NCBI GenBank assembly: GCA_946800325.1
Contig: OX326958.1
Location: forward strand, 59,885,793 to 59,949,792
Length of the DNA stretch: 64,000 nt
Direction of reading: 5' to 3'
From: Luzula sylvatica
Taxonomy: Eukaryota > Streptophyta > Magnoliopsida > Poales > Juncaceae
Shown here: piece by piece, positions 63,161 through 64,000 of the stretch
Layout: every line of letters starts with the position of its first letter
How positions within the stretch are numbered: the first letter of the stretch is position 1
Made by a program: the position numbers and the translations under genes
Notes under the pieces: model-generated
What the model saw: only the letters and a program-made list of their open reading frames with translations
Told to the model about the DNA's origin: nothing
The model's database searches: none

Positions 63161-64000
63161 AGAAAGTTTGTTTTTCGATTCAAAACAAGATTTTAACGCT
63201 TTGAGGAGTTCAGATAACAAGTTTTTAGATCAGGTGTATCGTATCTTTTACTACATAACTTTTTACCAAATTTCAGAAACGCTAAGAAAGTTTGTTTTTC
63301 AATTCAAAACAAGATTTTAACGCTTTGAGGAGTTCAAATAACATGTTTTTAGATCAGGTGTATCGTATCTTTTACTACATAACTTTTTACCAAATTTCAG
63401 AAACACTAAGAAAGTTTGTTTTTCGATTCAAAACAAGATTTTAACGCTTTGAGGAGTTCAAATAACGTGTTTTTAGATCATTTGTATCGTATCTTTTACT
63501 AAATAACTTTTCACAAAATTTCACAAACACTAAGAAAGTTTGTTTTTCGATTCAAAACAAGATTTTAACGCTTTGAGGTGTTCAAATAACATGTTATTAG
63601 ATCATTTGTATCGTATCTTTTAGTACATAACTTTTCACCAAATTTCACAACCACTAAGAAATTTTGTTTTTCGATTCAAAACAAGATTTTAACGCTTTGA
63701 GGAGTACAAATAACGTGTTTCTAGATCATTTGTATCGTATCTTTTACTACATAACGTTTCACCAAATTTCACAACCACTAAGAAAGTTTGTTTTTCGATT
63801 CAAAACATGATTTTAACGCTTTGAGGAGTTCAAATAACGTGTTTTTAGATCATTTGTATCGTATCTTTTACTACATAACTTTTCACCAAATTTCACAAAC
63901 ACTAAGAGACTTTGTTTTTCGATTCAAAACAAGATTTTAACGCTTTGAGGTGTTCAAATAACATGTTTTTAGATGAGGTGTATCGTATCTTTTACTACAT

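Larger units (their letters stand above)
1..64000 (+). repeat. Satellite array, 124-bp monomer, about 516 copies
   Basis: The entire window is head-to-tail copies of one AT-rich monomer. With AGAAAG as positions 1-6, recognisable blocks are TTTCGATTC (13-21), AACGCTTTGAGG (35-46), AGATCATTTG (67-76), GTATCGTATC (76-85), ACATAACTTTTCACC (93-107) and CACAAACACTA (114-124). Most monomers are 124 bp. A subset with CGATTTC instead of CGATTC is 125 bp, T-run monomers are 124 or 125 bp, and one type is 122 bp. Orientation never changes and no stretch of non-satellite DNA was seen. Such arrays are typical of eukaryotic centromeric or other heterochromatin. The family is not one I recognise, so chromosome position and species remain open. 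Both window edges lie inside the array, so its true size is larger. Confidence 0.98.
60310..64000 (+). repeat. 8-kb HOR, following unit, incomplete at window end
   Basis: Starts as an X part: TTGTGTCG is at 60,631 and 62,490, and the 122-bp monomer is at 61,799-61,920, 5,209 bp after its counterpart. It then departs. A 3-monomer block is duplicated (62,417-63,160), and after 63,161 the array passes from CAGATAACAAG and AACATG straight to ACTAAATAAC, ATGTTATTAG, TCTAGA and AGAGAC. The six extra monomers that units 1-3 have at the ACTAAATAAC cassette are absent. The window ends inside a GATGAGG monomer. Confidence 0.82.

Noticed and set aside
1..64000. CRISPR array
   Set aside because: Repeats are contiguous 124-bp units without unique spacers and with graded variants. 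There are no cas genes.
1..64000. tRNA, rRNA spacer or telomere repeats
   Set aside because: No cloverleaf with A and B boxes, no rRNA sequence, no telomere-type hexa- or heptamers. All sequence is explained by the monomer.
1..64000. Transposable element or viral insertion
   Set aside because: No interruption of monomer register, no terminal repeats and no coding remnants were seen on either strand.
1..64000. Naming the species from the satellite
   Set aside because: I do not recognise the monomer, and its length alone does not identify a lineage.

Overview
The whole window is one uninterrupted tandem satellite array. A monomer of 124 bp, about 28% G+C, repeats head to tail roughly 516 times, always in the same orientation. 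I found no unique sequence, transposon, RNA gene or credible protein gene anywhere in it. This is the organisation of eukaryotic constitutive heterochromatin (centromere, pericentromere, subtelomere, or a B or sex chromosome block). I do not recognise the monomer and cannot name the organism. Most monomers carry CpG sites that decay to TpG and CpA, which suggests a genome with cytosine methylation, such as a plant or a vertebrate, but this is inference.

Monomer variants recur in a fixed order, so the array has a higher-order repeat (HOR) structure, with at least four domains. (1) About 1-5,494: nested small duplications with units of 993, 496 and 1,489 bp (8, 4 and 12 monomers). (2) About 5,495-21,347: a 34-monomer HOR of exactly 4,220 bp in about 3.76 copies. 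(3) 21,348-31,151: one 12-monomer unit (1,489 bp) followed by six 11-monomer units (1,365 bp). The 11-mers alternate strictly between types A and B, so the true period is 2,730 bp (22 monomers). (4) 31,152-38,970: a mosaic that repeats pieces of domains 1-3 at offsets of about 29.7, 29.2, 27.7 and 15.1 kb. It is followed at 38,971-64,000 by an 8.06-kb (65-monomer) HOR whose units differ by swapped or missing cassettes.

Nothing here works as an operon or pathway. The content is a record of satellite evolution: unequal crossover in exact multiples of one monomer, short conversion tracts that swap variants without changing length, and movement of multi-kilobase cassettes between domains. Three features of the monomer could matter physically. 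Four CpGs are spaced 21, 21 and 22 bp apart, A/T tracts are phased at about 10 bp over the first 75 bp, and the 124-bp length is below that of a canonical nucleosome footprint. Everything was read by eye. Offsets were counted from exact landmark positions, but identity percentages were not computed.
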